A stretch of 64,000 bases of DNA, taken from contig NZ_FPCD01000005.1 in assembly GCF_900116865.1 (NCBI RefSeq), forward strand, positions 1 through 64,000, given 5' to 3'. The notes beneath the pieces were generated by a model. The model was not told where the DNA came from. It worked only from the letters and a program-made list of their open reading frames with translations, and did no database searches. This document shows, in pieces, positions 43,179 through 52,150 of the stretch (the stretch's first letter is position 1; the number at the start of each line of letters is the position of its first letter). Both the position numbers and the translations under genes were made by a program. The stretch is from Butyrivibrio sp. M55 (GTDB lineage: Bacteria; Bacillota; Clostridia; Lachnospirales; Lachnospiraceae).

Positions 43179-46100
43179 TTATTTCTTATCATCCTCACTG
43201 TCATCGTAGAAGATCTGCTCTTTGCCTTCGATTCTCTTAGAAAGTTTCCTTGCGATACGCCTGAATATCTTAGGTACCTTCTTGCTACCACATATAGTGG
43301 CAATAACAAGAAGCGCGATAAATACAAGTCCGATTATGATCGCCGCGATAACCATGTACTTATACTTAGACACCGCAAGTCCCGCCTTGGGGAATTTAAC
43401 TTTCAAAGTAAACTCATTGCCTTCGATATCGTATGTGCTGTATTCTCCCATCTCGCCTGTCTTTGTAAGGAGCTGTTCTTCCTCGCCGTTTACGAGGTAA
43501 ACCTCGAAACTACCAAGCGCGTCATTTATCTTGTATAAAGGCTTATATCTAACTGTGTGAACAGTCTCTCCGTCATCGGGAACGGTGACTTTGAGCGTTG
43601 TATAATTCTTAAGAGTTTCCGCATCATAGTCTTTTGCCGAGGTGAATTTTTTTACGTCAAAAGAGTCATTTCTTTCAACCACAAGTTTATCCTCAGCCTT
43701 AAACTTACCGTCAACGAGAAGCTCACTCTGATAAGCCTCGCCGTCGTCATGCTCTTTATCTTCTTCAGCAATTGTTGTCCTGTATCTGCAATACTTTGCG
43801 GTTATGATCTGGTCCGAAGTAGCCGAATCTATCGACGATTTATCCCATGTCACATAATATCCGTCCTTGGGTTCAACAATCGGATATCCCTGTTCATCAA
43901 GCTTATCGCCGTACTTCCTGTTGCTCTTTTTGACAATTGTCTTTCCGTCACCGTTTTCATCATCGTCAAGTTCGTAAGTAACCGTAAGATCCGCAAAATC
44001 AGTCGGAAGATCCTTGCTATCATGCGGCACAGGCTCTGCCTTTAACGAATAGCTCACTCTGTCAATTCCCGCAAGTCTATCGCTTACAAAGTAGTTGCCC
44101 CTGACTTCACCCTCATCGCTCACGTGTCCCGCGATCGCACCATACCAGCTGTCAGCGTCCTTGATATCGACCAAAGCCCTGCAATCCCTGATATTGGCAC
44201 CGTCGCCCACTATACCGCCAACATAGGACATTCCGTCAAGTATTCCTTTTGAACTCGAACTTACAATGTAGGATAAAGAACTTCCGCATACGCCTCCGAC
44301 ATACTCACCGGAATTGGACTTCATATTTCCGTAGTTTGCACAGTTTATGATGGTTCCCATCTCCTGAAGTCCGCAGATACCGCCTATATAGCTCTTTTCA
44401 CCTTCCGCGGTATTGTAGTTCTTATTGTCGCGCAGAACGCATTTGGAGATAAAAGAGGTGTTGAGCTTTGCATCCTTAATTCCCGTAATATCGCTCTCTG
44501 CATCAAAGTCATATTCTATCGCCATCGTGCCCGCAATTCCCGATGTGTCGATGTCGCCGTAGGCCTCACCGTAGTTGATGCATCCGTCTATCGTCGCATC
44601 CGTGCAGATAAGAGCCTCCTCCAAAGATACATCCTCAAATGTATTCGAATAATCTTTTTCCAGAACACCGTCAATCGCATCCGCATACAGGTTCATTATC
44701 ACATTGAACTGATCCGCCACAGACTGAAGGTCGTCGACGATAACTCCCGTCGCGTTGTTCATCTCGTTATTAAGAAGCCCGAAGTTGTCGTTCATCCCCT
44801 GCATATTGTTGGCAAGTGACACCGTGTGCGCCTTATACTCTGCGCTGAACCGGGGAAAAGAAATCTCTCCTCTTCCCGCGATATTCCTAACAATTCCTTT
44901 TGCCTGATCTCCGGCTTCTTCCAGATGATCCGTCGCCTCTTCCAAAGAACTCATGGCGTCAAGAGCATCACCTCTTGCCTCTTCCGCCATAAGGCGAATG
45001 TACTTCTTTGTCAAACTTTCAATTTCTGCTTTCGCATCCGCAAGATCTCTTGTGTAAAAGAAACTTCCTTCCCCGCCGTCCACGCCGCTCTGATAATGAT
45101 TCTGGGCATATTTATCAGCTTGCACCGTTGCATAGTTTGAAGCATCTTTTGCCAAACTTATATCACTCTCATCCTCTTTATCCGGAAACGCCCTGCCATC
45201 GGATAAATGTGTCCAATCTCCGGGAACATTATATGATTCAACAAGTTTGGTATCCGAATCTGTGAGAGGAGAATACGATCCAAACGTTCCGCTATAATCA
45301 AGATCCGAAGCATTCGGATAAAGAGCTGCTGCAGGCGTCGACGGATTCTTTGCATCTGCAATAAATTTATTGTAATAAGCTTTATAAGCAGGTTCACTTA
45401 AGATTGCATACTGACTCGCAATACTCTCAAGTGTTTCCTTGGCCTTTTCATATTTCTTTTTATCCTCTTCCGACATATACTGTTCATAATCAAGATCCTT
45501 CACCGTTTCTTTAAGACTTGATACCGCATCGGAAGTATGCTCTATCGCATCATCGGCATTATCAAGAAGTCCGTCATCCTTTGCAGACTCTTCAATAATA
45601 TACTGAACTCTCGAAAAAGCTTCCGACGTTGCGCCTGATACGCCGTTTGCAAAATCAGTCGTTTCATTCGAAATAAACCTAACGTCCTCAATGGCTCCCG
45701 CCGTATACTCCTGAATCACATTAAGCCTGTTCGTGATAGTATTCGACTGATATTTGACGTCCTTCAAGGTCTTTGTAACTTTGTTATGGAGATCGTTTAT
45801 CGCTATGTTGAGCTGGTATGCGACATCTCTGCTAAGGTCAACCGTTACATACGGCTCAGCCTGTCCCACAATTCCGCCGACATCTTTTCTTCCGCGGATA
45901 ACGCCGTTATTTATGCAGCTCGACACATATCCCGACTGCCTACCGACAATTCCTCCCACGTTGTAGCCGACGTGCTTGTAACCTACCTGCCCTTTATTTG
46001 TGCACCCCGATATGATGCCGATGGAAGTTCCCGCAATTCCGCCGATATCCACGCTTGTTATATCAGCACTTGCTTCATCACTGCCTTTATCACCGTTCTT

Positions 46101-46892
46101 TATTATATTAAGAACTTTATTAAGCGTATTCATGCTGTCTATGGTAATCTGCGAATCTACATTCGTCGTATTTACCGCACTTTCATTGACACAGCCCGAT
46201 ATATTTCCCATGTTCTCGCCCGCTATTCCGCCGGTAAAATGAACACCTTTTATATATCCTTTAGCCGTGCAATCCTTTATGTTTCCCTCAAGCTCGTTTT
46301 TGCCCGCAATTCCGCCGACATAATCATCGCCCGAAACAACTCCTTCGTATGACAGCTTGCTCAAAAGCCCGTGATTGTCCGCAACGATTCCGCCTATGAT
46401 AACCTGTTTTCCCGTCGGAACTATGGTTCCTTTCACGTTCAGATTCCTAATAATACCTGTTTTTTGAACATTGGAAAAAAGAGCCACGTAGGACATGTCA
46501 CTCTTTATGGAAAGATCGCTTATCGTATGTCCGCAGCCATCAAATTCTCCGCCAAAAGTCGGCACTCCCGCAAAAGAAGTGTTTGCAAGCGAGATGTCTT
46601 TGGATAAGACCACTCTTTTGTTTACAGACCATGTATCAAGTCTGCAACTTTCCGCAAACTTAAGAAATTCTTCAGCGCTTCCAATCGTGATTTCCTCGAT
46701 ATCGTCAGGAATAAGCGAATCGATATCATCCTTTATATCCGCATCAACATCTTTTTGTTCTTCCAAAGCCCCTGTCTGCGTGCCTGTCGTAATCGTTTCC
46801 TGCCCGTCATTTCCTGTTTCTCCGTAAACACAGACAGCAGAATTGATAAAAAGAACTATTCCCGGAAGAAGCATGCACACTCTTTTTTTCAT
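43179..46892 (-). CDS. Large GLUG-repeat surface protein with helical insert and C-terminal anchor
   Basis: The 1237-aa product starts with a signal peptide (about residues 1-24). A region of GLUG-type units follows (about 100-345), for example GGIAGKNELEGNIKDCTAKG and GGIVGRQSGYVSSCINNGV. Residues about 350-760 form a long helical, coiled-coil-like region. A second block of GLUG units (about 770-950), two extracellular beta-rich segments and one transmembrane helix near 1195 follow, with a basic cytoplasmic tail. The start at 46892 follows GGGGAGGACATCTGAT. The RND exporter gene ends one base before, so the two are translationally coupled. Confidence 0.8.
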   Translation of the reverse strand: MKKRVCMLLPGIVLFINSAVCVYGETGNDGQETITTGTQTGALEEQKDVDADIKDDIDSLIPDDIEEITIGSAEEFLKFAESCRLDTWSVNKRVVLSKDISLANTSFAGVPTFGGEFDGCGHTISDLSIKSDMSYVALFSNVQKTGIIRNLNVKGTIVPTGKQVIIGGIVADNHGLLSKLSYEGVVSGDDYVGGIAGKNELEGNIKDCTAKGYIKGVHFTGGIAGENMGNISGCVNESAVNTTNVDSQITIDSMNTLNKVLNIIKNGDKGSDEASADITSVDIGGIAGTSIGIISGCTNKGQVGYKHVGYNVGGIVGRQSGYVSSCINNGVIRGRKDVGGIVGQAEPYVTVDLSRDVAYQLNIAINDLHNKVTKTLKDVKYQSNTITNRLNVIQEYTAGAIEDVRFISNETTDFANGVSGATSEAFSRVQYIIEESAKDDGLLDNADDAIEHTSDAVSSLKETVKDLDYEQYMSEEDKKKYEKAKETLESIASQYAILSEPAYKAYYNKFIADAKNPSTPAAALYPNASDLDYSGTFGSYSPLTDSDTKLVESYNVPGDWTHLSDGRAFPDKEDESDISLAKDASNYATVQADKYAQNHYQSGVDGGEGSFFYTRDLADAKAEIESLTKKYIRLMAEEARGDALDAMSSLEEATDHLEEAGDQAKGIVRNIAGRGEISFPRFSAEYKAHTVSLANNMQGMNDNFGLLNNEMNNATGVIVDDLQSVADQFNVIMNLYADAIDGVLEKDYSNTFEDVSLEEALICTDATIDGCINYGEAYGDIDTSGIAGTMAIEYDFDAESDITGIKDAKLNTSFISKCVLRDNKNYNTAEGEKSYIGGICGLQEMGTIINCANYGNMKSNSGEYVGGVCGSSLSYIVSSSSKGILDGMSYVGGIVGDGANIRDCRALVDIKDADSWYGAIAGHVSDEGEVRGNYFVSDRLAGIDRVSYSLKAEPVPHDSKDLPTDFADLTVTYELDDDENGDGKTIVKKSNRKYGDKLDEQGYPIVEPKDGYYVTWDKSSIDSATSDQIITAKYCRYRTTIAEEDKEHDDGEAYQSELLVDGKFKAEDKLVVERNDSFDVKKFTSAKDYDAETLKNYTTLKVTVPDDGETVHTVRYKPLYKINDALGSFEVYLVNGEEEQLLTKTGEMGEYSTYDIEGNEFTLKVKFPKAGLAVSKYKYMVIAAIIIGLVFIALLVIATICGSKKVPKIFRRIARKLSKRIEGKEQIFYDDSEDDKK

Positions 46893-46893
46893 A

Positions 46894-49377
46894 TCAGATG
46901 TCCTCCCCTTCCGTGTAATAGAATTCAATATCTTCCGCATCAATCGGTTCATCCTCCATCGGAGTGATATCGCCGTTTTCGATATATGCACTGACATCGC
47001 CCTTTACAACGGCGTGAATGACACCTGTCACATTACCTTCAACGCGGCCTCTGATAAATCCGTCAATACGCATGGTTCCTGTTCTTTGCTTGAGCCTGAG
47101 CGGCATATTCATAACAAACGCCGTGAGCTCGATTACTCTGTCGCCCACAAGAAGTATCTGCGGAAGAACAAACATAGTGACAATAATGGAAATAATAGTT
47201 CCGCGACCAAGACATTTTCCGATACCGTATATCGCGCAGTCCGACGTCATATTTCCTATAAGTGTTCCCGCAACGGCAAGCATTGTTCCCGAAGTGATGA
47301 TTGTTGGAAATGAAAGATTCATTGTATCGATGATCGCATCTCTTTTGCCCATGCTCTCTCTAAGCTCTGTGTACCTGCCTGCAATAACGATGGCATAGTC
47401 GATATTCGCACCCATCTGAATGGAGCTTACTATCAGGTATCCGAGGAAAAAGAGATTGTCATGCCGGATGGCAGGTATCGAGAAGTTGATCCAGATACAT
47501 CCCTGAATGACCGCAATAAGTAAAACCGGCATACCTGCTGATTTGAATGTGAAAAGAAGTACCACAAGAACCGCAAGTATCGAAATAACTCCGGTCACCG
47601 TGTTATCCCTTGAAAAGCACTTCTTAAGATCGTACTGGCTGACAGATTCTCCCACCACATAGATCTTGCTCGCTGCGTAATATTTCTCCGTTATTCTGTG
47701 AAGCTTTTCTATAAAATCAAAAGTCTCATCCGACTCCTGAGGAAGATCCACATAAATAAGTATTCTTGAATATTCGTCGCTCTCAAGCTGTTTCTTTGCA
47801 AAGTTCATCATCCTGTTTGCATCTTCGAGCTTTTTCATCAGCTCGTCATCAAGAGTGACGTAGCCCTCTTTGATTTCTTTATAAACAAACATGAACATGT
47901 CGATCAGCGGCACCTTGTAATTGGCAAGACCGTTGACCGCCTTGGCATAGTCCTCGTCATTGACGGCGTATGCGGCGTAGACAAGCTCAGCCACCTCGTA
48001 GTCGATATTTAAAAGTTCCGAAAACTGCCTCGGTGTAAGCTTCTCCGTCAATGTATAACCGTTCATCGCCTCAGTATTTGCAAGACCTGTAACAGACGTA
48101 ACATCATCCTCCAAGAGGATCTCATCGATCAGTCTCTTTTCCCTGTCATAATCACCTGCCGGAAAAACAAGAGCCATCATGTTATCCGACGCAAAATTCT
48201 CCTTCTGGATATTCTCTGCCCTCTGAACAGCGTTGGTAAGGGGAGGCGTAATCTGTGAATAGCCGTATACATACGGGGTTTTTGCAGAAACCCTGTTTGC
48301 AACAATTATCAGCACAACGAAGAGCGGCGCAATGATATATCTTGTTTTGTAAGCAAACATGCCCACAAAAGGAATCTGCGGGATGAAATTTTTGTGCTTA
48401 GTCTTTTCAAGAAGTCCCGCAAATACCATGATAATTCCGGGCATCAAAAGAAATACCGACAACAGACTCAGGATAATTGCCTTGATAAGTACAATACCCA
48501 TATCCGCGCCGATTCCAAACTGCATGAACAGCATGGCAACAAGGCCTCCAATCGTAGTCAGAGAACTTCCCGTTATCTCGGGAATTGATTTGGAGAGCGC
48601 CACGATACACGCTTCTCTGGGCTCAAGCGTCATATGCTCTTCTTTGTATCTGTTTAGGAAAATGACCGCATAGTCGACTGACAGTGCAAGCTGAAGAACT
48701 ATCGTAACCGAATTGGAGACAAAAGAAATTGTGCCAAGAAGGAAGTTCGTGCCCATCTGAACAAGCGCCGCACTTCCGAATGTAAGAAGGAGTATCGGAA
48801 CCTCGGCATACGCCTGCGATGTAAGCACAAGTACCAATACAACGACAATAACTACGATAACCGAGATGACATTCATCTCCTGATCTATAAGTTCAGACTG
48901 CGTATCGCCTAGCGTCGTGGTCAGGTAATAATCGTACGGTTCAAAATACTCTTTTACCGTATCAAGTAGCTCAAGGCATTTATCATTGGTCTCATCATAA
49001 TCAAAGGTAATATTAAAGAGCGCAGAGCCGTTGGCATAGTGCTCATCCGAATCATCAATTTCCGCCGAAAAAACTCCCGATATCTTCTCAACATCCTCCT
49101 GTATCAGAAGTGCCTGGTCATATGATATATTCGCAACCATCACTTTAGCGGAGCCGTAAGTCGTAAACTGCTCCTCCATAAGTTCAAGTCCCCTATATGT
49201 CTCTGAAGTTTTCGGAAGATACTTGGGAAGCTTATTCTCTACACCTACCCAGCCCCTCGATATCACAGAAAATATGCACACGATCGCATATATCAAGAAA
49301 AAAAGATTACGCTTATCCACGATAAACGTACAGATCTTAAGCATAAAGCTGTTTCCGGCCTTTTCATTACTACTCAT
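46894..49377 (-). CDS. RND/MMPL-type exporter
   Basis: The 827-aa protein has the MMPL layout of two membrane halves. Each half has one helix, a large extracytoplasmic loop, then a group of helices including SVDYAVIFLNRYKEEH and GANIDYAIVIAGRYTELRE, where acidic residues carry protons. The C-terminus has a hydrophilic extension of about 65 residues with repeated RIDGFIRGRVEGNVTG-like segments. MMPL proteins export lipids or cell-envelope molecules. The next gene codes for a large GLUG protein and they are coupled, so they may form a surface export or assembly pair. The start follows GAGGGGGCGAAA. Confidence 0.85.
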   Translation of the reverse strand: MSSNEKAGNSFMLKICTFIVDKRNLFFLIYAIVCIFSVISRGWVGVENKLPKYLPKTSETYRGLELMEEQFTTYGSAKVMVANISYDQALLIQEDVEKISGVFSAEIDDSDEHYANGSALFNITFDYDETNDKCLELLDTVKEYFEPYDYYLTTTLGDTQSELIDQEMNVISVIVVIVVVLVLVLTSQAYAEVPILLLTFGSAALVQMGTNFLLGTISFVSNSVTIVLQLALSVDYAVIFLNRYKEEHMTLEPREACIVALSKSIPEITGSSLTTIGGLVAMLFMQFGIGADMGIVLIKAIILSLLSVFLLMPGIIMVFAGLLEKTKHKNFIPQIPFVGMFAYKTRYIIAPLFVVLIIVANRVSAKTPYVYGYSQITPPLTNAVQRAENIQKENFASDNMMALVFPAGDYDREKRLIDEILLEDDVTSVTGLANTEAMNGYTLTEKLTPRQFSELLNIDYEVAELVYAAYAVNDEDYAKAVNGLANYKVPLIDMFMFVYKEIKEGYVTLDDELMKKLEDANRMMNFAKKQLESDEYSRILIYVDLPQESDETFDFIEKLHRITEKYYAASKIYVVGESVSQYDLKKCFSRDNTVTGVISILAVLVVLLFTFKSAGMPVLLIAVIQGCIWINFSIPAIRHDNLFFLGYLIVSSIQMGANIDYAIVIAGRYTELRESMGKRDAIIDTMNLSFPTIITSGTMLAVAGTLIGNMTSDCAIYGIGKCLGRGTIISIIVTMFVLPQILLVGDRVIELTAFVMNMPLRLKQRTGTMRIDGFIRGRVEGNVTGVIHAVVKGDVSAYIENGDITPMEDEPIDAEDIEFYYTEGEDI

Positions 49378-49535
49378 TTTCGCCCCCTCAAAAATTCCTT
49401 CATAATGAATATCCACGCATCACTGCTCGTTATTTAATTTATATATACACTATATATTGTACACCACTGAGTGAGCATTAACAACCAAGGCCTTTGCCAC
49501 CACAGTTTCGGGGATAGCAGCCCTTGGGGAGCGTT

Positions 49536-49611
49536 TTTTGTATCATATGGAATTTCTCCAAAATTCCATATGATACAAAAAGGCATACCGCGGTATCGCG
49601 ATATGCCTTTT
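49536..49611 (-). terminator. Two hairpins after the first lipoprotein gene
   Basis: A perfect 20-bp stem (49536-49555 / 49561-49580) with a 5-base loop is followed at once by a smaller stem (AAAAGGCATA 49578-49587 / TATGCCTTTT 49602-49611). The second has T-runs on both strands and lies just past the lipoprotein stop, so it is a terminator. The first is unusually long for one. Confidence 0.7.
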
Positions 49612-49613
49612 GA

Positions 49614-50123
49614 TCACTTTTTGCAGTAATCTTCCCATCCGGATTCTTCTTTGATTCTGAGGACGTCGGTGGAAGGTTTGAACTCGTATTCGTAAGTGTC
49701 GCCACCTTCTGTGGTTATTTTGCCATCGGCCCAGGTTATCTTTACTGTATCCTGGAGGGTAAGGCTTCCTGTTCCGTCTTCATTAAATGTAACGGAAAAG
49801 ATCTGCTTTACTTCTTGGCCGTCGATTTCCTCTGTATATTCTCTCGAATAAATACCTACAGGTTTGTCGCTCACAACATTGTCACTTCCCGGAGCGCCGT
49901 TTCTCTCTTTGGTAGCAGCCTTTGATGAACTGTCATCTGCTGATTTTGCTGCAGAAGAAGTATCTTTTGCCGCTGAATTGTTTGCTCCAGTGCTGATATC
50001 CTCTTCATCTGCAAACATACTTGCAAGTGCATCAGCTGTGTCTGAATCCGAATTTGAATTGTTAAAAGAACACCCGGTAAACACTAACGCGAGTGCTAAA
50101 ATACTGATAATCCTTTTTTTCAT
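49614..50123 (-). CDS. Lipoprotein, member of a local paralogous family (1)
   Basis: The 169-aa lipoprotein has a signal ending in ALVFTGCSF, a Ser/Ala/Asp-rich linker to about residue 75, and a beta-rich C-terminal domain with YSREYTEEIDG, NEDGTGSLTLQD and ESGWEDYCKK segments. The last domain is similar to that of the gene at 50553. Function is unknown; such domains may sense or bind ligands at the surface. The ATG at 50123 is preferred, with AAAGGAATTGAGGAG before it. Confidence 0.75.
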   Translation of the reverse strand: MKKRIISILALALVFTGCSFNNSNSDSDTADALASMFADEEDISTGANNSAAKDTSSAAKSADDSSSKAATKERNGAPGSDNVVSDKPVGIYSREYTEEIDGQEVKQIFSVTFNEDGTGSLTLQDTVKITWADGKITTEGGDTYEYEFKPSTDVLRIKEESGWEDYCKK

Positions 50124-50227
50124 CTCCTCAATTCCTTTCTTAATCAAGCAAAAACCATTATGTTAATCGGAATGTAATCATCATAACATATATTTCTATG
50201 TGTAATTTACGAGTGTTCTCTTCAAAA

Positions 50228-50434
50228 TTAGTTTGCCATTTCGCTCTCTGTAGCGTCGGCATTATCTACACTACCTATTGTGATAGTGTTATCTTCTTTG
50301 GAAAAGCCGCTTTCTCCGCCTGTTCTGATAGTCTCAAGCGCAGCTTCTTTTTCCGCATCAGATTCTGCATTTTTGGATGAACATCCGGTCATTACCATAG
50401 CAAGTGCCAAAATGCAAATAAGCTTCTTTTTCAT
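50228..50434 (-). CDS. Short lipoprotein, probably truncated relative of its neighbours
   Basis: The 68-aa product has the same signal and lipobox (AMVMTGCSS) and the start of the acidic linker as the neighbouring lipoproteins, but then ends. No C-terminal domain follows. It is either a minimal lipopeptide or a paralog shortened by mutation. The start follows AAAGGAAACGAGTAG. Confidence 0.65.
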   Translation of the reverse strand: MKKKLICILALAMVMTGCSSKNAESDAEKEAALETIRTGGESGFSKEDNTITIGSVDNADATESEMAN

Positions 50435-50552
50435 CTACTCGTTTCCTTTCAGAATGTTAATTTTGTCATAACCCATAATACCCCATCCTTTTGGAAGCGA
50501 CAACAAAGTTTATTAGCATTTTTTTAACATATTGTGTTCATTTTGTACTAAA

Positions 50553-51335
50553 TCAAAATTGCGCATATCTGCAGTACAAAATTCCCTCAGCTTCATCGCC
50601 ATTCTTGATTGCCCTGATATATACCTTATCCTTCAGATCAGGCTTATCTGCTTCTTTTTCACCTATCACACCCTCGGGATAAATAATATATTCAAAGTCA
50701 TAATTATCATATTCGCAAAGATACGAACCATCTTCATTTTTGGTGATCTTATCAGGCCAAACCTGAGGATAACCTTCTCCGCCTCCGATCATTCCTCCAT
50801 AGCTAAAATACATATCACCATACGTCTTTGCATTTTCCTTTTCAGCTTCTGAATTTTCTATCTTTCTATAAACTCCTGCAAACTCAACCAAATCGCCATT
50901 CTCTATCGGATCGTCTCCGGGCTTTTTAGTATATTCCTGCCAGCCGTCAACCTCTTTTACTTTCAGGATATTCCCTTCAAGTTTATATTCATGAGATTCA
51001 AAGCCTTCCTCTGTCGGAACTTCCCAATATATATTTTTATCATCCCATGTAATCCTAAAATCATCCATACAACGCACAAGACCTGTTCCATCTTCACGTA
51101 GCGAATATATGAATTCCTGCTCTAATTCTCCCTCTTTGCTTATTCTGCTATATACGCCGTAAGGTTCGCTTGATATGCTGTTTTCTTCGGAAGAACTTTC
51201 TCCTGTCACATCGGTACTTGCAATAGCAGAAGCCTCTGCAGTTCCCATAACATCATCAGATGCCGCATCCTTTCCGGCCATGCACCCTGTCAACACAAGC
51301 ACCATGGACATGCAAGCAACAATCTGTTTTTTCAT
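50553..51335 (-). CDS. Lipoprotein, member of a local paralogous family (2)
   Basis: The 260-aa lipoprotein has a signal ending in LVLTGCMAG, a short Ala/Ser-rich linker, and a first domain related to that of the gene at 49614 (REDGTGLVRCMDDF, VDGWQEYTKK). It adds a second domain of about 110 residues with GGMIGGGEGYPQVWP. The ligand is unknown. The start follows GAAGGGAGTTTTGT. Three related lipoproteins follow each other on one strand, separated by about 100 bp each. Confidence 0.78.
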   Translation of the reverse strand: MKKQIVACMSMVLVLTGCMAGKDAASDDVMGTAEASAIASTDVTGESSSEENSISSEPYGVYSRISKEGELEQEFIYSLREDGTGLVRCMDDFRITWDDKNIYWEVPTEEGFESHEYKLEGNILKVKEVDGWQEYTKKPGDDPIENGDLVEFAGVYRKIENSEAEKENAKTYGDMYFSYGGMIGGGEGYPQVWPDKITKNEDGSYLCEYDNYDFEYIIYPEGVIGEKEADKPDLKDKVYIRAIKNGDEAEGILYCRYAQF

Positions 51336-51544
51336 ACAAAACTCCCTTCTATATAAAAATCTCTCTCTTCATCAATCCTCTGTTAATATTTATTCCCCCA
51401 TTATAACTATACGTCGCCGTTTTTCCAAGTTAAGCAAAGGACGTTTTCCCGTATGTGCAAGCGTTTTTTGCCTGTTTGAAGCATATAGTGTAGAATATAC
51501 GGGAACCAAAAATCGAATTCAATTGATCATGGAGACAATACAAG

Positions 51545-52150
51545 ATGGTAATAAAGAATGTAAACCTCGAAACAGTATGCGGTATCACAAGTACTCTTCC
51601 GGACAATCCGTACCCCGAATTTGCCTTTGCGGGAAAAAGTAATGTCGGCAAGAGCTCACTTATAAACGGCATAATGAATAGAAAAAATTATGCGAGAACT
51701 TCACAGGAACCGGGTAAAACCCAGACAATAAACTACTACAACATAAACAACGAGTTCTATCTCGTAGACCTTCCGGGCTACGGCTTTGCGCGCGTTCCCG
51801 AAAAAGTAAAGGAGCAGTGGGGAAAGATGGTAGAGAACTATCTTCACACTTCCAAACAGCTCCTTCGAGTTTTTCTTTTGATAGATATAAGGCATGAGCC
51901 CTCTGCAAACGACGTTCAGATGTACAAATGGATCGTGCATCAGGGATTCCAGCCTGTCATAATCGCAACCAAATCCGACAAGATCAAGAAGAGCCAGCAT
52001 GAAAAGCACCTGAACATGCTCAGAAACGGACTCGGTCTTCCGGATGATGTAAGGATTTTCCCTTACTCAGCACTAAGCAAGGACGGCCGCGACGATATTT
52101 ATGATTTCATGGATGAACTCTTAGCCGAAGCAAAAGAATCATCACTTTAA
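51545..52150 (+). CDS. engB: Ribosome biogenesis GTPase YsxC/EngB
   Basis: The 201-aa essential GTPase supports assembly of the large ribosomal subunit. The P-loop FAGKSNVGKSS lies near residue 30, with the GKTQTINYY switch, VDLPGYGFA (G3) and ATKSDK (G4). The start follows GGAGACAATACAAG. Its last nine bases overlap the 3' end of the convergent glucosidase gene. Confidence 0.95.
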   Translation: MVIKNVNLETVCGITSTLPDNPYPEFAFAGKSNVGKSSLINGIMNRKNYARTSQEPGKTQTINYYNINNEFYLVDLPGYGFARVPEKVKEQWGKMVENYLHTSKQLLRVFLLIDIRHEPSANDVQMYKWIVHQGFQPVIIATKSDKIKKSQHEKHLNMLRNGLGLPDDVRIFPYSALSKDGRDDIYDFMDELLAEAKESSL

